A stretch of 64,000 nucleotides of DNA from Bretschneidera sinensis (taxonomy: Eukaryota > Streptophyta > Magnoliopsida > Brassicales > Akaniaceae): contig CM043705.1 in the NCBI GenBank assembly GCA_023935145.1, forward strand, positions 53,018,084-53,082,083. The letters are read 5' to 3'. The position numbers and the translations under genes are program-made. Below are positions 22,950 through 35,100 of this stretch, piece by piece. Position 1 is the first letter of the stretch; each line of letters begins with the position of its first letter. The notes beneath the pieces were generated by a model, which searched no databases, had not been told where the DNA came from, and saw nothing but the letters and a program-made list of their open reading frames with translations.

Positions 22950-23381
22950 TTAGAATTTATTTAACAAACAAACATGACATGATCGGGGGAAGAGTGTCGT
23001 CATGTTTGATCCATGATATATAAAAAATACTAATATTTTAAAAATAAAATAATATTAATTATTTCCAAGTATTTGGTGTGTGCTAAAAAAATGTATTTAG
23101 TAAATATAAGAAATAAAATTGATTTTAGATTTAAAATTTAAACTGAAAACTGAAAACAATTACAAGAATGTGTAATCTAAACAGTTTTCCATTTTCAAAA
23201 CAGTTTTCAAAATAAGATTATCCAAACAACATTTCACTATTTTTTGTTTTGGAAACAGTTTTCGAGTTGCAATTATCCAAACATGTTTTCTTCAGAAAAC
23301 ATCAGAAAATTGTTTTCAGTTTTTATTTTTTAAAACAGTTTTCGGACAGTGAAAACTAAAAACTATTACTCAAACATGCCC
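22950..23381 (+). repeat. Right subterminal and terminal repeat of the PIF/Harbinger element
   Basis: Ends CAAACATGCCC. The inner 400 bp carry GTTTTCTTCAGAAAACATCA, multiple AAACAGTTTTC words and CCATTTTCAAAACAG. The inverse complement aligns by eye almost continuously with 54907-55290, for example at CTGATGTTTTCTGAAGAAAA, CTTGTAATTGTTTTCAG and ACTTGGAAATAAT. Confidence 0.8.
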
Positions 23382-24639
23382 AAAAGAGCCGGTTAGGTAA
23401 TCACCGGATCATATTAAAACTAGAAAGAAAGAAATCACATCACATGTATTTAAAAAATAATCAACTTTTATTCTTACTTACTTATTTATTCAATTTATAA
23501 ATTAATTATTTTTTTCTTTAATAAATATAGCAATCTTACGTGGATTATTTAATAGTATTATAAAAACATATTGTGATCAAATTATATAATCCCGTTTCAA
23601 TTTCAAAAATAAACATAACTATCATAATCTGAATTGATTAAACTGTCAAAAATTAAATCTGTTCGATTTTTTTTATTTTATTAAACCAGTTATGTGATCT
23701 AATAAGCGAACTCAATTATTAAACCATTGGTTCAATTAGCCAACAAGTTTAATCTCCAATTTTCGATTAGACTTAAAATTGTTCCATTAATTATCAAGTT
23801 TCATTGGTTAGATTGCATAATTAATCGAAAACACATTGATTTAATTTTCGATTCACGAATAAATCGATTCAATTGATTGAGTTGATTTTGATAACTATAC
23901 TAATTAAAAGATTTGCAGGAAAAAATTGTAACTAAAAGTTAAAGTGAATTTTTTGGCCCATCATAACTTTTTCTGGACTAATAACAAGAATTTTTTTTTA
24001 GTTTTATTATTATTATCTCTATAAAACAAGAATTCTTTTAGAAATAATAAGAAAAAAAAAACTTCATTGAAGGATATTTTTTACTCAAAAAAAATTAAAT
24101 TATTAAAAATAAATAAACTTAATTATAAAAAATACCATATGGTTGACTATATTTTCAAAAAATACTTAGAGTTTTTTTTTGTGGTAAAAAATAATTTGTG
24201 ATTGGTTTCATTTTCAAAAAAATACTTTAAAGTTTTTTTGTAGTAAAAAATACTTTATGATATGTTTCTGTTAGTAGGAAATACCATGTGGTATGTTTCT
24301 GTTAATCAAGAATACATCAATGATAAGTTTATCGTAGTCAACTACAATATATTTTTTACTAACAAAAACATACACAAGATATTTTTACTACAAAAAAAAA
24401 AACTCAGGTTATTTTTTAAAAATACAATCAATTACAGTATTGTTTGTAATTAAACCAAATAAATAAAAGAAAAACCTCTTAAGTGTCGAAGTAGACGACG
24501 CCGTTTCTTAAAAGAAAATGTTAGTTCTGTGGTGTTGCTTAATTGCTTAACGCCTGAAAGAAACAGCGCCCCCGTGAGCGAAAGTGCAACACTGAGTGGG
24601 AGAGTTAGACGGGACAAACTTCCGCCAATAATCCGAAAA
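23382..24639. other. AT-rich intergenic DNA upstream of MinE1, with a possible degenerate MITE
   Basis: Very AT-rich DNA without coding sense. Between 24128 and 24440 it has repeated AAAAAATACT...GTTTTTTTGTAGTAAAAA units. Partly complementary ends (AAAAAATACCATATGGTTGACTA and, inverted, AAAAAATATATTGTAGTTGACTA) suggest an old foldback element. The last 150 bp before the MinE1 ATG are less AT-rich and should hold its 5' UTR. Confidence 0.4.
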
Positions 24640-26910
24640 ATGGCAATATCGGGGGATCTGAGGATCTCTGCACCGCTGGCATCTTATCATCAACACCCTA
24701 TACGCACCTCTTTGCCCTCCTCAAGGGTATTTTATTCTCACCCTTTTTGTTCTCTATCCCTCTCCATCTCTCCCCTTTCGCGATATTCTCTTCATCTATT
24801 TCCTTTTCAGATATGGGTTGTTTTAATTCGTGATACAGTTTCTCAATTTTTCTGTTTGGTTGCCAACAAAACGCGAGGAATGAAATGGGTGCTTGGGGTT
24901 TTGGTTGAGGGTTGGGTTTGGAATTTGTGAGCAAGCTTCCGATTCCTTTTATTTTGTTCTTCTTTCTCCCTGGAATATATTTCTACTTTTCTTATTTGTA
25001 AGTAAACGGAGCATATATGAACTGGGTTTTGGTTAAGAGGCTAAGAGAGGTATGACATGTGGTTATTCCTCTATTTTGATTGATTTTTCTAAGACTATAT
25101 GAACTACACCGTTTGTCCTTTCGTTTGCTGATCTGGGTTGATATATACTGGTTTTGTAGCTGAAACGGCTGCGATGGACTTTGTGGTAAATATACTAATA
25201 TAGAGTCTCACATGTAAAATTCATTATTGTTTGTGTACTCGTCTTTAGAATTGCTCTGACTGACTCTCTTTTACCGTGGGCGAATTCACGAGGATTAAAT
25301 GATGGGCACACTGTAAGGTCAAATTTTCAGCTATTCATGGATGTTTGTCTAGGTTGTAGATATGACCGCTCAAGTTGTAGTTCGAAATTTCCAGTATCTG
25401 CTGAATTTGAAAGCGTCCAATGCACTTAGTTTAATCTCTTATCTAAATTAGCATTTTCTTTGTGGTTTTTGTTGTTAAATTTGGATGATTAACAATTGGA
25501 CATATAACCATATGGCCAGTCCTTACTGACCCATCTTGTTTGATTTGATTGCTCTAATGGCTTACCCATCTTGTTATGTCTGTTTATTGTTATCGTTTAT
25601 AGCCCATCTTTTTCCTTTCAATATTAGGTTGTAAGAACTGCTGTGTAGTTGTGCTAGTCTAATATAAGCCTATAAGAGACATCAAATCAATGGAGGTCTC
25701 ATCCCTTTTAGAATCCCGTCTTTGACATACAATCACTTTTAATATTAAGTAAATATATCAACCCTTTGCAATACAGCCCTTTACTTAATTTATTCCATTT
25801 TTGTCTGGCGGAGGAGGCTACATCACGTTCAGCCCTACGTATTGGTTTTAGTATTTTGTATGGTGTTCTTTCTTTTCCCTGTGGAATGCTGGCTTTTCTA
25901 AGATCCTGATTGTGAGGAATTCAGTTCTCCAATGCTGTATTAGTAAGATGTTGCCTTCACCCAGTTAGTTCATTTAATTGACTGATTACAATGATAGTTC
26001 ATACTTTATAAGTAGGCACATAAGAATGATGACAATGGTGATGAAAAATCAGTGGCTGCGATCGTAAAAGGAGGTCATGTCATATTGCTGGCAGGTGTGA
26101 GTGATGGGATAGTGGGGGTGGCTGTAAGGGTGTGCCATGTCTTTGGGGCTGGCTGTAGTTTTGTGATGGCTACAGTGGATAATAGTGGGTATTTGCTGAT
26201 ATTTGAAATGCAATTATGTTGTATTGGCGCTGTATTAAAAATTACTGCCAGAAATTTTGGGAAGAATGTAAATGTGTGGTAAAAAATAGGAGTCTTAACT
26301 TTGTGCTATTTTACAGGTAGATTTCACAGGTTTCACAAATGGAGGATGTAAACCTTCTGACATCACCTCAAGATGGTCTGGCATAATCATCAGTAGTCGA
26401 AACATACACAGTCAGTGTAAACGATTTTCTGGGATCACAGGAGATTATAACCTGTCTCCAAATTCCATTAGCCAAGAGGTTGAGAGCTTCCTCCTAAATG
26501 CCATCAATATGAGCTTCCTGGATCGTTTAAATTTGGCTTGGAAGATAATATTCCCGTCTCCTGCATCGAGAAGGAGCTCTAATGCAAGGATTGCCAAGCA
26601 GCGCCTGAAGATGATCCTTTTTTCTGATCGGTGTGCAGTTAGTGATGAGGCAAAGCGGAATATAGTGAACAACATCGTACGTTCGTTATCAGATTTTGTG
26701 GAGATAGAGTCACAGGATAAAGTTCAGCTGAATGTCTCTACTGATACAGACCTCGGGACTATTTACTCTGTCACAGTGCCGATACGGCGGGTAAAACCAG
26801 AATATCAAGACCTGGATGAAGTTGGAGCCATAACAAATATCGAGTACAAAGATACTGGGGAAAGATCTGGTTCTGTTGATGTCAGGTTTGATTTCTACAT
26901 TCCGGATTAA
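24640..26910 (+). CDS. MINE1: Plastid division topological specificity factor MinE
   Basis: Exon 1 is 24640-24726 (29 codons) and exon 2 is 26317-26910, spliced in phase 0, giving 226 aa. This is close to the usual plant length (about 229). Residues 1 to about 75 are Ser/Arg-rich and work as a chloroplast transit peptide. The conserved MinE part begins near EVESFLLNAINMSFLDRLNL (MinD-interacting segment), followed by RRSSNARIAKQRLKMILFSD and VNNIVRSLSDFVEIESQDKV. It ends with the plant-specific C-terminal extension TVPIRRVKPEYQDLDEVGAI to DVRFDFYIPD. In chloroplasts MinE regulates the ATPase MinD, so that FtsZ rings form only at mid-plastid. The gene is intact. It lies divergent to RRG across the large transposon and in line with BUB3.3. 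The short first exon and long first intron are as in other plants. Confidence 0.96.
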
Positions 26911-29106
26911 TTAGACAGTTTTCTGAGCTCAAAAAGGAAAACTGTGTTTGGAGAGTATCAAAAAGCTCTTCTATTTAGATAGTTGAGCACTTGAACATTT
27001 AACCAGTGAGACAACCAGCTTCCTTTGTATATATGAAATTGCCTGTAGAGTGACTGGATGTTTTGCTGCTCTCTGAATTTGTAGTTCGATTTGTGATTGT
27101 TGTCTGACACTATGCTGTGCATATGTGTTCGTCAATCCCGTGGCGGCTAGTTTTTGTGTGTGGTTTTTCAATCTTGAATTTACTTTTTCCCAAGGCAAAT
27201 CTTTGTTGCGCAAAAATTTGAGCTCCTGAACAGTGTCTAGTTAATGATGAACTTTTTGAGTTGTTCTAGTAATTAAACCAGGCTGCAATAATAGGATGAC
27301 CAAGAAAGCTTATCTTGTGCTATTTCTTCACTAAAGGTGTATTTGGTGGACAAAACCAGGAAAGATAAGATGATTTCTATCCCAATAGAGTGTGTTTGGT
27401 GGGTTGGATGAGAGGGGGAATGGGATGAGCCGTGAGCACATCCTGTGATGACAGGTAGGATGAGACATTACATATTCATATTTATCTATCTCATTTTATT
27501 TTTCATCCCGTCATGTTTACCAAATGTCCCATAAAAAAAGTGAATTGTCACATTATATTTTGTCAATGTTGAAGGGAATGATCATAGCATATAGTTGAAG
27601 TTTAAGCATTCAGTCTTGATTCATCGTACGGATAATTTTCAAGCTTTAACAACTTGTGGTGCCATGTTGGAAGTATTTAGCAACCACCATGGATCCTAAA
27701 AACAGGAAAAAAAAACTATAAACATGTGGTGTCATAATGTCATTATTGTAAGTGTAGAAATCAATGTCAATGCCTGCAATTATTGTTAATAAAATATTTT
27801 TTCAATTTTAAGGTAGAATTATCTTAAAGATGACAACAATTAGTGAATACGTGTGTGGTGTTACATATGCAACTTTTTTTCTTTATAAATATTTTACCTG
27901 GTCTTACGGGAAAAGATTAAAAAAATCTTATCAGGTAAAAACATGAATGAAATTTAGGTCTTGAATTAACCCCTTTAAAAAATGTTTTTTTTTTCCCTAT
28001 CAACTATTTCAAAATGAAGAAAAAAATGGGTATTTTATTGATGCTTTGATAAGACTTCAACTAGGTCATGCTGATAAAAAAAGACTTAAAGTTGGATATA
28101 AAAATCTATTGCCAAAAAAAAACCCATTGGTCATAAAAACTGAGTGTTAATCTTGTTTCTTATTTTGGTTAAGACGTGCGAGATATATTTTCTTTTGATT
28201 TAGTTTGGACAGGAACCTTTTACTGCAAAATTTTAGCTTTCTTGGTTTAGACATAATTCAAACGATAACTACACATTTTTAATAAATACTAAATTCAAAT
28301 ATTTTATATTCGAATTACCTTTTAACAAAAGAGTTTGTTTAAATATCAATTCTTGACAAAACCGAGTCTAAAACTAATATTTTAGACTCGAATTTACTGG
28401 TAATATTATTTTTTAAGTTTCATATCTATATTGATCTTATTAATAAATTTTCTTAAAATTATTAATAAAATTTTAATTAAGTTTAAAATATCAACTTTAA
28501 ACATGGTTTAACCAAAAAAATTTACTATTTAAATAGTAATACAGATTGCTTTGTAAAAAAAGGTAAAGGTTCTAATATCACAAAGTCTTGTGACTTTCAT
28601 TGATGTGTGGATCAATTATATTTTTTTTTTATTTTAAGTGGATATTGTGATAGGATTATCGGTTCATTTGTGAGTTATGTGATTGTTTTGTACATCCATT
28701 AGCCCACTATGCAAAGAAGGGTAATTTCGGAACTAACATTTTCTTTTCCAATTTCATCCCGAAATGACCTGGTTTTTATTTTTAAATTTTAATCTAAAAG
28801 CTGCACTGAGCGTCTGAGCGGGAACTTTTCAAGGCTGCCTGGTTTTCACTCATCACAGTTCACACACTTACTAACATCAAGTAGGGTTCTTCTTGGACCT
28901 AAATCGCATGTGAAACACTAAAGTATTTTCTTTGTGGAAAAACCCATTCCATAAGAAAAATCACACTGACAAAGCAAACTAGGGCTTCTATCTAATCAGA
29001 ATCCTCCGCCCAAATTAAGCTTGATTTGCGGTAGGGACTAATTCTGCGCCATTTCCAATTAGCTCCTTCGATGTACCGAGTTCCCTCTTCAGAAAAAGTC
29101 TACAAA
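26911..29106. other. Intergenic region between MinE1 and BUB3.3
   Basis: The MinE1 3' UTR runs into AT-rich DNA containing one MITE (27335-27531). The last 300 bp (about 28800-29106) are less AT-rich and should contain the BUB3.3 promoter and 5' UTR. An upstream in-frame ATG at 29071 would add 12 codons to BUB3.3. I see no RNA gene or further coding sequence. Confidence 0.5.
27335..27531. mobile_element. Tourist-like MITE, 197 bp
   Basis: Ends AGGTGTATTTGGTGGACA and, inverted, TGGGACATTTGGTAAACA. They match at most positions and are flanked on both sides by TAA (27332-27334 and 27532-27534), the target-site duplication typical of PIF/Harbinger-derived MITEs. The interior has matching GGATGAGA and TCTCATTT-like arms and no coding capacity. 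Confidence 0.62.
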
Positions 29107-32100
29107 ATGAACGGAACTCGTTTAAAATTCGAAAACCCGATTGGAGACGCGATTTCTAGGATCCGATTCGCTCCCCAATCGAATGATCTCCTCATCTCTT
29201 CTTGGGACTCTGTGAGTATTCCTTTTCTTCCTAAAATTCTTTTACTGCTTTTTATTCCTTTTGTAAGTTTGAATTTAACAGTCAATTTTCGTACTTAATG
29301 GTGTTTTCTTTTTCTCAATGATAAAATGTATTGGGTAATTACGTGCAGAGTCTTCGACTGTACGATGTGGACAGCTTTCTGCTAAGATTAGAATCTCCCT
29401 CGGAGGCGCCACTTCTCGATTGCTGTTTCGAGAACAAGTCCATTGCTTTTAGCGCCGGTTCTGATGGCTTCATTAGAAGGTTTGTTGTTTAGTTATAGAA
29501 AACTTAAACCTCATTTTGGGTTTTGTTGATTTTTTTTTTGTGCTTGTTATTGTTCTTATGAATCTGCGATAGAAGAGTAAGTGTTACTATTCCTTTAATT
29601 GAACAAAGATAATTGTTGAAGTAAGAATATCCATAGATTTGCTTTAGATTAAAAAAATCTGTTAATTTGACAAAATCATGCTTCTAGCTACTATCGTTTT
29701 CCAAGGGATAGGCTTTCTTTGCCTAGCTTGGTGACATTGATTTGTCCACTATTAACCTTTCAAGGGAGTGCTCTGTCCAATTCAAAGCTTTTATTGTTGA
29801 GCTTTCTAATCCTTCATCTGTTTTTGGCATGTTACTTAGTTACCTCTATCATAATTATAAAACTTAAATTTTCATTTCACTATGTGAAACAGCCTGTAGG
29901 AAATTTGTTTTCTACTCTAGGAATTTTATGGCTTGCAAAGAACGTTTATAATTCAGATATGGAATTATGAATTATGAATGTGAAATGAAAACTTTATGAA
30001 GAAAAGTTGTGAAATTTGAGCAGGCATGTTGGCTACAATGTTATAGTCAAAATAGGTAAAAGATTAACGTATCCATTGTTATACTGTCAATACATGTTGC
30101 ACTTGTTTCATATTATACTGTCAATACATGGTTTTTCTCTGTTACTTTATTTACTTTATTTCTGTACTGAGAAAAGAGAAGTTTCTACGGTGCAGGATCT
30201 TGAGTTCTGTTGTAAGCCCTTCTTTTCTTAAAATATTTCGTGCATCTATTATAAGTTAGAGAAGTTACCCTTTCAATGCTTTTAATGAAGTTTACTGCTA
30301 TTAGTTAACAGAATATTAAGGTAATTAACAAGTTTGAAGGGAAAATCTTAGAGAATGTGGGCTGTCGTGACAATGAAAAAGTAATAGCACAATGTTTAGC
30401 AAATACCATGTCAATAAAGCTGAATCTGGAAAAGCAAATAAAGTAAGTAGCCAGCCCTATTGGCGTGAACGAGATGGAGCTGCTTAGCAATTGTACAATT
30501 AATCCTAGGTTATTGCAAGAGATTAAATGCGCAAGAGAGGTGGAAAGTGCATTCCAATCACACTTGCAACCTCCTCTTACATCATTAATATTGTTTATCA
30601 TTTTTACAAAAAGAATATCTTCCTTAAATGCCTCTCATGGGAGTTATTTCACCTGCCATGTCTACTAGTAGGTGTCTACTTACAGTGTAATGCGGGCATG
30701 CTGCCTGATTCATGCTATAATTGAACAATCGCTTTAAGATCAGGTAGGGGCTGCCAAGGGCATTATTTGTTCAACAGTTGTATCTGTTAGGTTTATGGTT
30801 ATATCAGACAGCATGGAATATTTATGAAATCATGCTTCAATAAGGAAATTAAGTTTTGTTCTATTGGTTGCAGACTTTTATGAGTTTGTATGTTATGTTT
30901 ATCTAGCAATACATGTTGGCTCCTTGCATGGAAAATCTTTTGTAGGTATGACTTGCATGCAGGAACAAATGATACTATTGGAAATCATGATGATATAGCA
31001 ACTTGCGTTGGATATTCTGATGAAACATGTAAGCTGTCAGTACTTAGTACTGCCTCACTTTATTGTTATTAGATTTTATTTGACATTCTGAATAATGCTT
31101 TTCAACTTCACATGCCACTTTCCACATTTATACAGGGATAACTATGTTGTTAGAAAACATATTTAGCAATATGCGTGTGTTTGTTTTGCTTTCTTTTTTG
31201 ATAGTTGGAAAACCTGTATACTGTTGCTTCTAGGAACTTTTTTTTATTAATGTTGCTTCTAGGAGCTTGGCTGGATATAAATTCAAATTCTAATTTCAGA
31301 GGATTTTCTATTAACAGCTATTGGTTCTATTGATTACTAAAAGATTTTTGGCTTATATGCATTTGTGTTAGGTACCAAATGCTTACAATTAAAGATGTTG
31401 TAGGTTGGTGCACAATTCTGTTGGAAACTCAGTGTTGTTCTTTTCCTGTTAGCTACATATACATTCATGCCTGGTGATTTGTTTCCAACTTTGCCTGACG
31501 TTAATAAAGTTTAGGTGAAGCAAAATGGCTGCTTCTGTGAGGTCTGCCTTTTAAGCAGAAATGTAAATAAATATATCAAGGCTGTTTAATAAAGTGATAC
31601 TTTCAGCTGTCTATCAGCTTGGAAGTGTTAACGATTATATCTTGATATATCTAACTGAGACTGAGAAAATATATAAACATGTCATGTTATACCATTCTGG
31701 AAAATGGGGATTAATGTGTTCTTTGAATCTGTCATCTCCTATTGATTATGCATTATGAGCATTTAAGGGGCATGATGAAGAAGTACCATCTGAGAGATAG
31801 TTTCGTTTTGCGTGCAAAAGGCTCATGATCATCTGCAATTATTATTTTTGTTGTACAGATACTACTATGACCAGAGTATCTAATATTTCTTTCTGTTTGG
31901 TTGCTGTAGGTCAAGTGGTTACTGCCAGTTTAGACAAGAAGATAAAGTTCTGGGACATGCGACAGGGGAAGGCCCTTGTGTCCATCAGAAATCTGGGTGC
32001 AGAGGTGGGCTCCATGGCACTATCTGGGTTTCACTTGGTAGTTGCCATTGGAGCATCAGTAAATACATATGACTTGCGTAACTTAGAATGGGCTGTTGAA

Positions 32101-35100
32101 TCCAGTGAATCACAAGTGGATGTTCAAATCAGATGTGTCAACTCAATTCCTTATTCTAGAGGTATTATATGAATTCACTTGTAAGCTTTTCATTTTGTGA
32201 ACTGTGTAGTTATCGTGGCTGGAGACTGCTTCACTTGAAAGCAATAACAGTATATTTAGACAATACCTTAAGGTAAGGATTGAATGTTACTTGACTGGAC
32301 CTATCTTACCATCTTTTGTCTGTTATGCATTAATGATTATAGATTTGAAGAACATTTTTCTGTTAGGGTTTCCATATGTTCAAGAATGCAAAATTTCTAA
32401 ATCACCTTAGTAATTTTATGTTACAATGGCATCAATTTTTTTTTTTAAACAATGCTCTTTAGAGATAAGTACATTCCATGCAGGATATGCAGTTGGATCA
32501 GTAGATGGACGAGTAGCATTGGAGATCCCCCATCCATCCAATTCAAAAAAGATGGGGTCAGTTTAGATTATAGTGCTTTACATCATGCTTTACTCATTGA
32601 AAGTTTGATACTCTTATTTTCTTAGGTATTTACAATTTTGTTCTTTCATTTTGAAAGTTCTTTCTGATGAGATATTTCCTAATTACATATGTATCAGGTT
32701 TCCTAATCTTTGTTAGTTTATATTTCCTATTCCTATTAAGATTTATATTCTTAGGTCTATATAGGGTTGTTGGTTTGTTCATATAATACACAACAACACT
32801 AATAAGAGTTCTACAATATTTCTATTCAATCTCTAATCTTCCTCTCTCTGTTTAAACCCTAACATAAATCTCAAGATGGTATCCGAGCCCATGGTTTGGG
32901 ACCCTGGTGGTCTTGAGTAAACTCATTTAATATATATATACACACACACACACACATATGGGTTAAGATCTGTTACAGTTTTCCGGTCATCTTCTCCGGC
33001 TTATCATCTAAGGTGTGCCCTATTAAGTTTCTCGTCATCTCTGGTGTCATTCTTCTTCTCTGGCGAGCACTTGTTCTCTTTTCGGCAACGATTTGTTTTT
33101 CGTGTGAATCTACATCTTCTTCGGCGACAATACTTCAAGGTTTTTGTTGCCTGAGTCTTTAACTATGGCGTTACCAAATTCTAGCAGTATTGTGGTAATC
33201 GGAGACCACAACGAGGTTCGTCTTGCTATGGAGACCAAAACCCATCCATCAGTGACTCTTCCGTCAACTGGTCATCGTCCAATCCGCCGTGACCTGTTTT
33301 GCAAAGATCACGACTTGTTTTTGACCCGTTCCTTGAAGATCTTGCTATGCCCATATTTGACCCAGATTTGTTTTATGCTTTTGGTTGAGTTTCCTGTTGA
33401 AGAAGAAGAGTAGTTTCTAACCTGGATATATCATCCCCTAGTTTATGTTCTGTTGGCCACCCGATCGCGAGTCTCTATACAGTTCAGTGCACCACTGTTG
33501 CAAGTCTCTATCTGTCGCGCGCCGTCGTCACTTTGCTTCTAGTTGTCGTCGATCTTTGTTGCAGTTGCAAGTCTCTATTTGGCGGTGTGTTTTTGGTGAA
33601 GAAGATTGCTTCACCTGTTTTGTGATGGTAAAGAAAATCTCAATCTGACTTGTTTGTGGATCTAGCCTATGTGAAGCAACCCATTTCAGTTTTATTGTCC
33701 TGTGGGTCTTGTTAACCTGTGTTGTTGATATGGTGTCCTCGGATCTTGTCTATGGATCTTGTTGATTCAGTGTTGTAGTGTCTTATTGATCCAATGTTGT
33801 TGGGTCTTGTTGACCTAGTTTTGTTATGGGCTTGTTGTTTTGGGATTGGGTTTATTTAACAAGTTGGATGAGTTTATTTGAAACAAGTTGGAGCATACAC
33901 AGTGCCACTTCTATTAAGATGCTATACACAGTGCCACTTCCGTAGTGCATGAGGTGCTAAGGTGATCATTAGATGTAGCTAAAGTTTGACTAGTGGAAGA
34001 GAATCTCTTGGTTTTAGATACTTAATCGAGATTTATTTTTTTGCTGCAAATGCAGTATATACACCTTCCATGCTTTGAATTGAAATTGAATTACATTTTC
34101 TTAGGGCTATCTTTGACTGCTGAGAATAAAATTTTTGTTGCAAAGGTGCTCAAGCTCCAAATTTTCATCTTCTACTACATTATTATCTATTGGTAAATGA
34201 CAATTAAATAGACTGTGGTTTTAGTTAGTTAACTAAACTCAATTAGTATGGTATAGATGCCATATATTGGTGTTGAAAGTTTCTTAATGTGTGTCCTAAT
34301 AGGCTTAGATCATATTTATCTTATCTAATCATTGTGTCATAGTCCTATTAGACTTAGTATTCATATGTTTATATATTGGGTCAATTGTATTCTTTTCATT
34401 CAATCAATAAGACAATAATTTCTTTTCGATTCTTATTTTCAACATGGTTTCATAACAATATCTCTCTCGGGATCTTAAATAAATTTTCAAAAAAAAAATC
34501 ATTGGTATTGTTCATACAGTACTGTTCATCGACACAGTTCATCTCATTGTTCATTGGTACTATTCACAGGTAACAAAGAAAGTTTGATAAATAGATTCGT
34601 ACGAAAAACAAAAGTAAAAAAAAAAAAAAAGACAGCAAAAAAAAAGCTTTCAGTTCACAAAAAAAAAAGTCATTCCTATGGCTTTAGATAAATTTGCTTT
34701 GGTGACTCAGACTTGGCAAAGTGGTCGATCTAATGTTAATAGTAGCATAAGATATGATTTTAGTGATCTGAGTTCTAATGATAGAGGTGGTCTTGAAATT
34801 GGTGATAGTGGTATATTTGTTGGTCGTTGTGGTGATGGTGGGGATTTAGTTTGTCAATTTACTCATTGTCACCGTTATGGGCATACTTGAGAGATATGTT
34901 GGCACTTGGTTTATCATCCCCTAGTTGCTAATAGTGTGACTTCTGATTCAGTTAAATATGATCATGTGTTTTCTACTCCCAAAGCAGAGTATGATGAGTT
35001 CTTACAGTATAAGGAAACTAACCGAACATCTTCCTCGTCTGCCTTTTCCACCCATAAAGGTACACCAAAAGCTTGTCTATCATTTAGTAACTCTTCATAT

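Larger units (their letters stand above)
5186..23381 (+). mobile_element. PIF/Harbinger DNA transposon, degenerate, with a nested Ty1/copia element
   Basis: The left end GGACATGTTTGA and the inverted right end GGGCATGTTTGA form the terminal repeats. The flanks are TAA (left) and AAA (right), close to the usual 3-bp TWA target duplication. Both ends continue into AT-rich subterminal DNA full of direct and inverted copies of AAAACAGTTTTC-like motifs. Inside, on the plus strand, are the two genes expected of this superfamily: a MYB/SANT-like DNA-binding protein (19674-20700) and a DDE transposase (21101-22522). It also holds an arabinogalactan-peptide gene and a fragment of an unrelated gene. 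Removing the nested copia (7973-18052) leaves about 8.1 kb. Both transposon genes are broken, so it cannot move by itself. The pairing of the two ends is my inference from matching repeats and contents; a chance association of two partial copies is possible. Confidence 0.72.

Noticed and set aside
26052..26282. 76-codon open frame just before MinE1 exon 2
   Set aside because: It lies in the MinE1 intron, has no recognisable protein features and ends before the acceptor at 26316.
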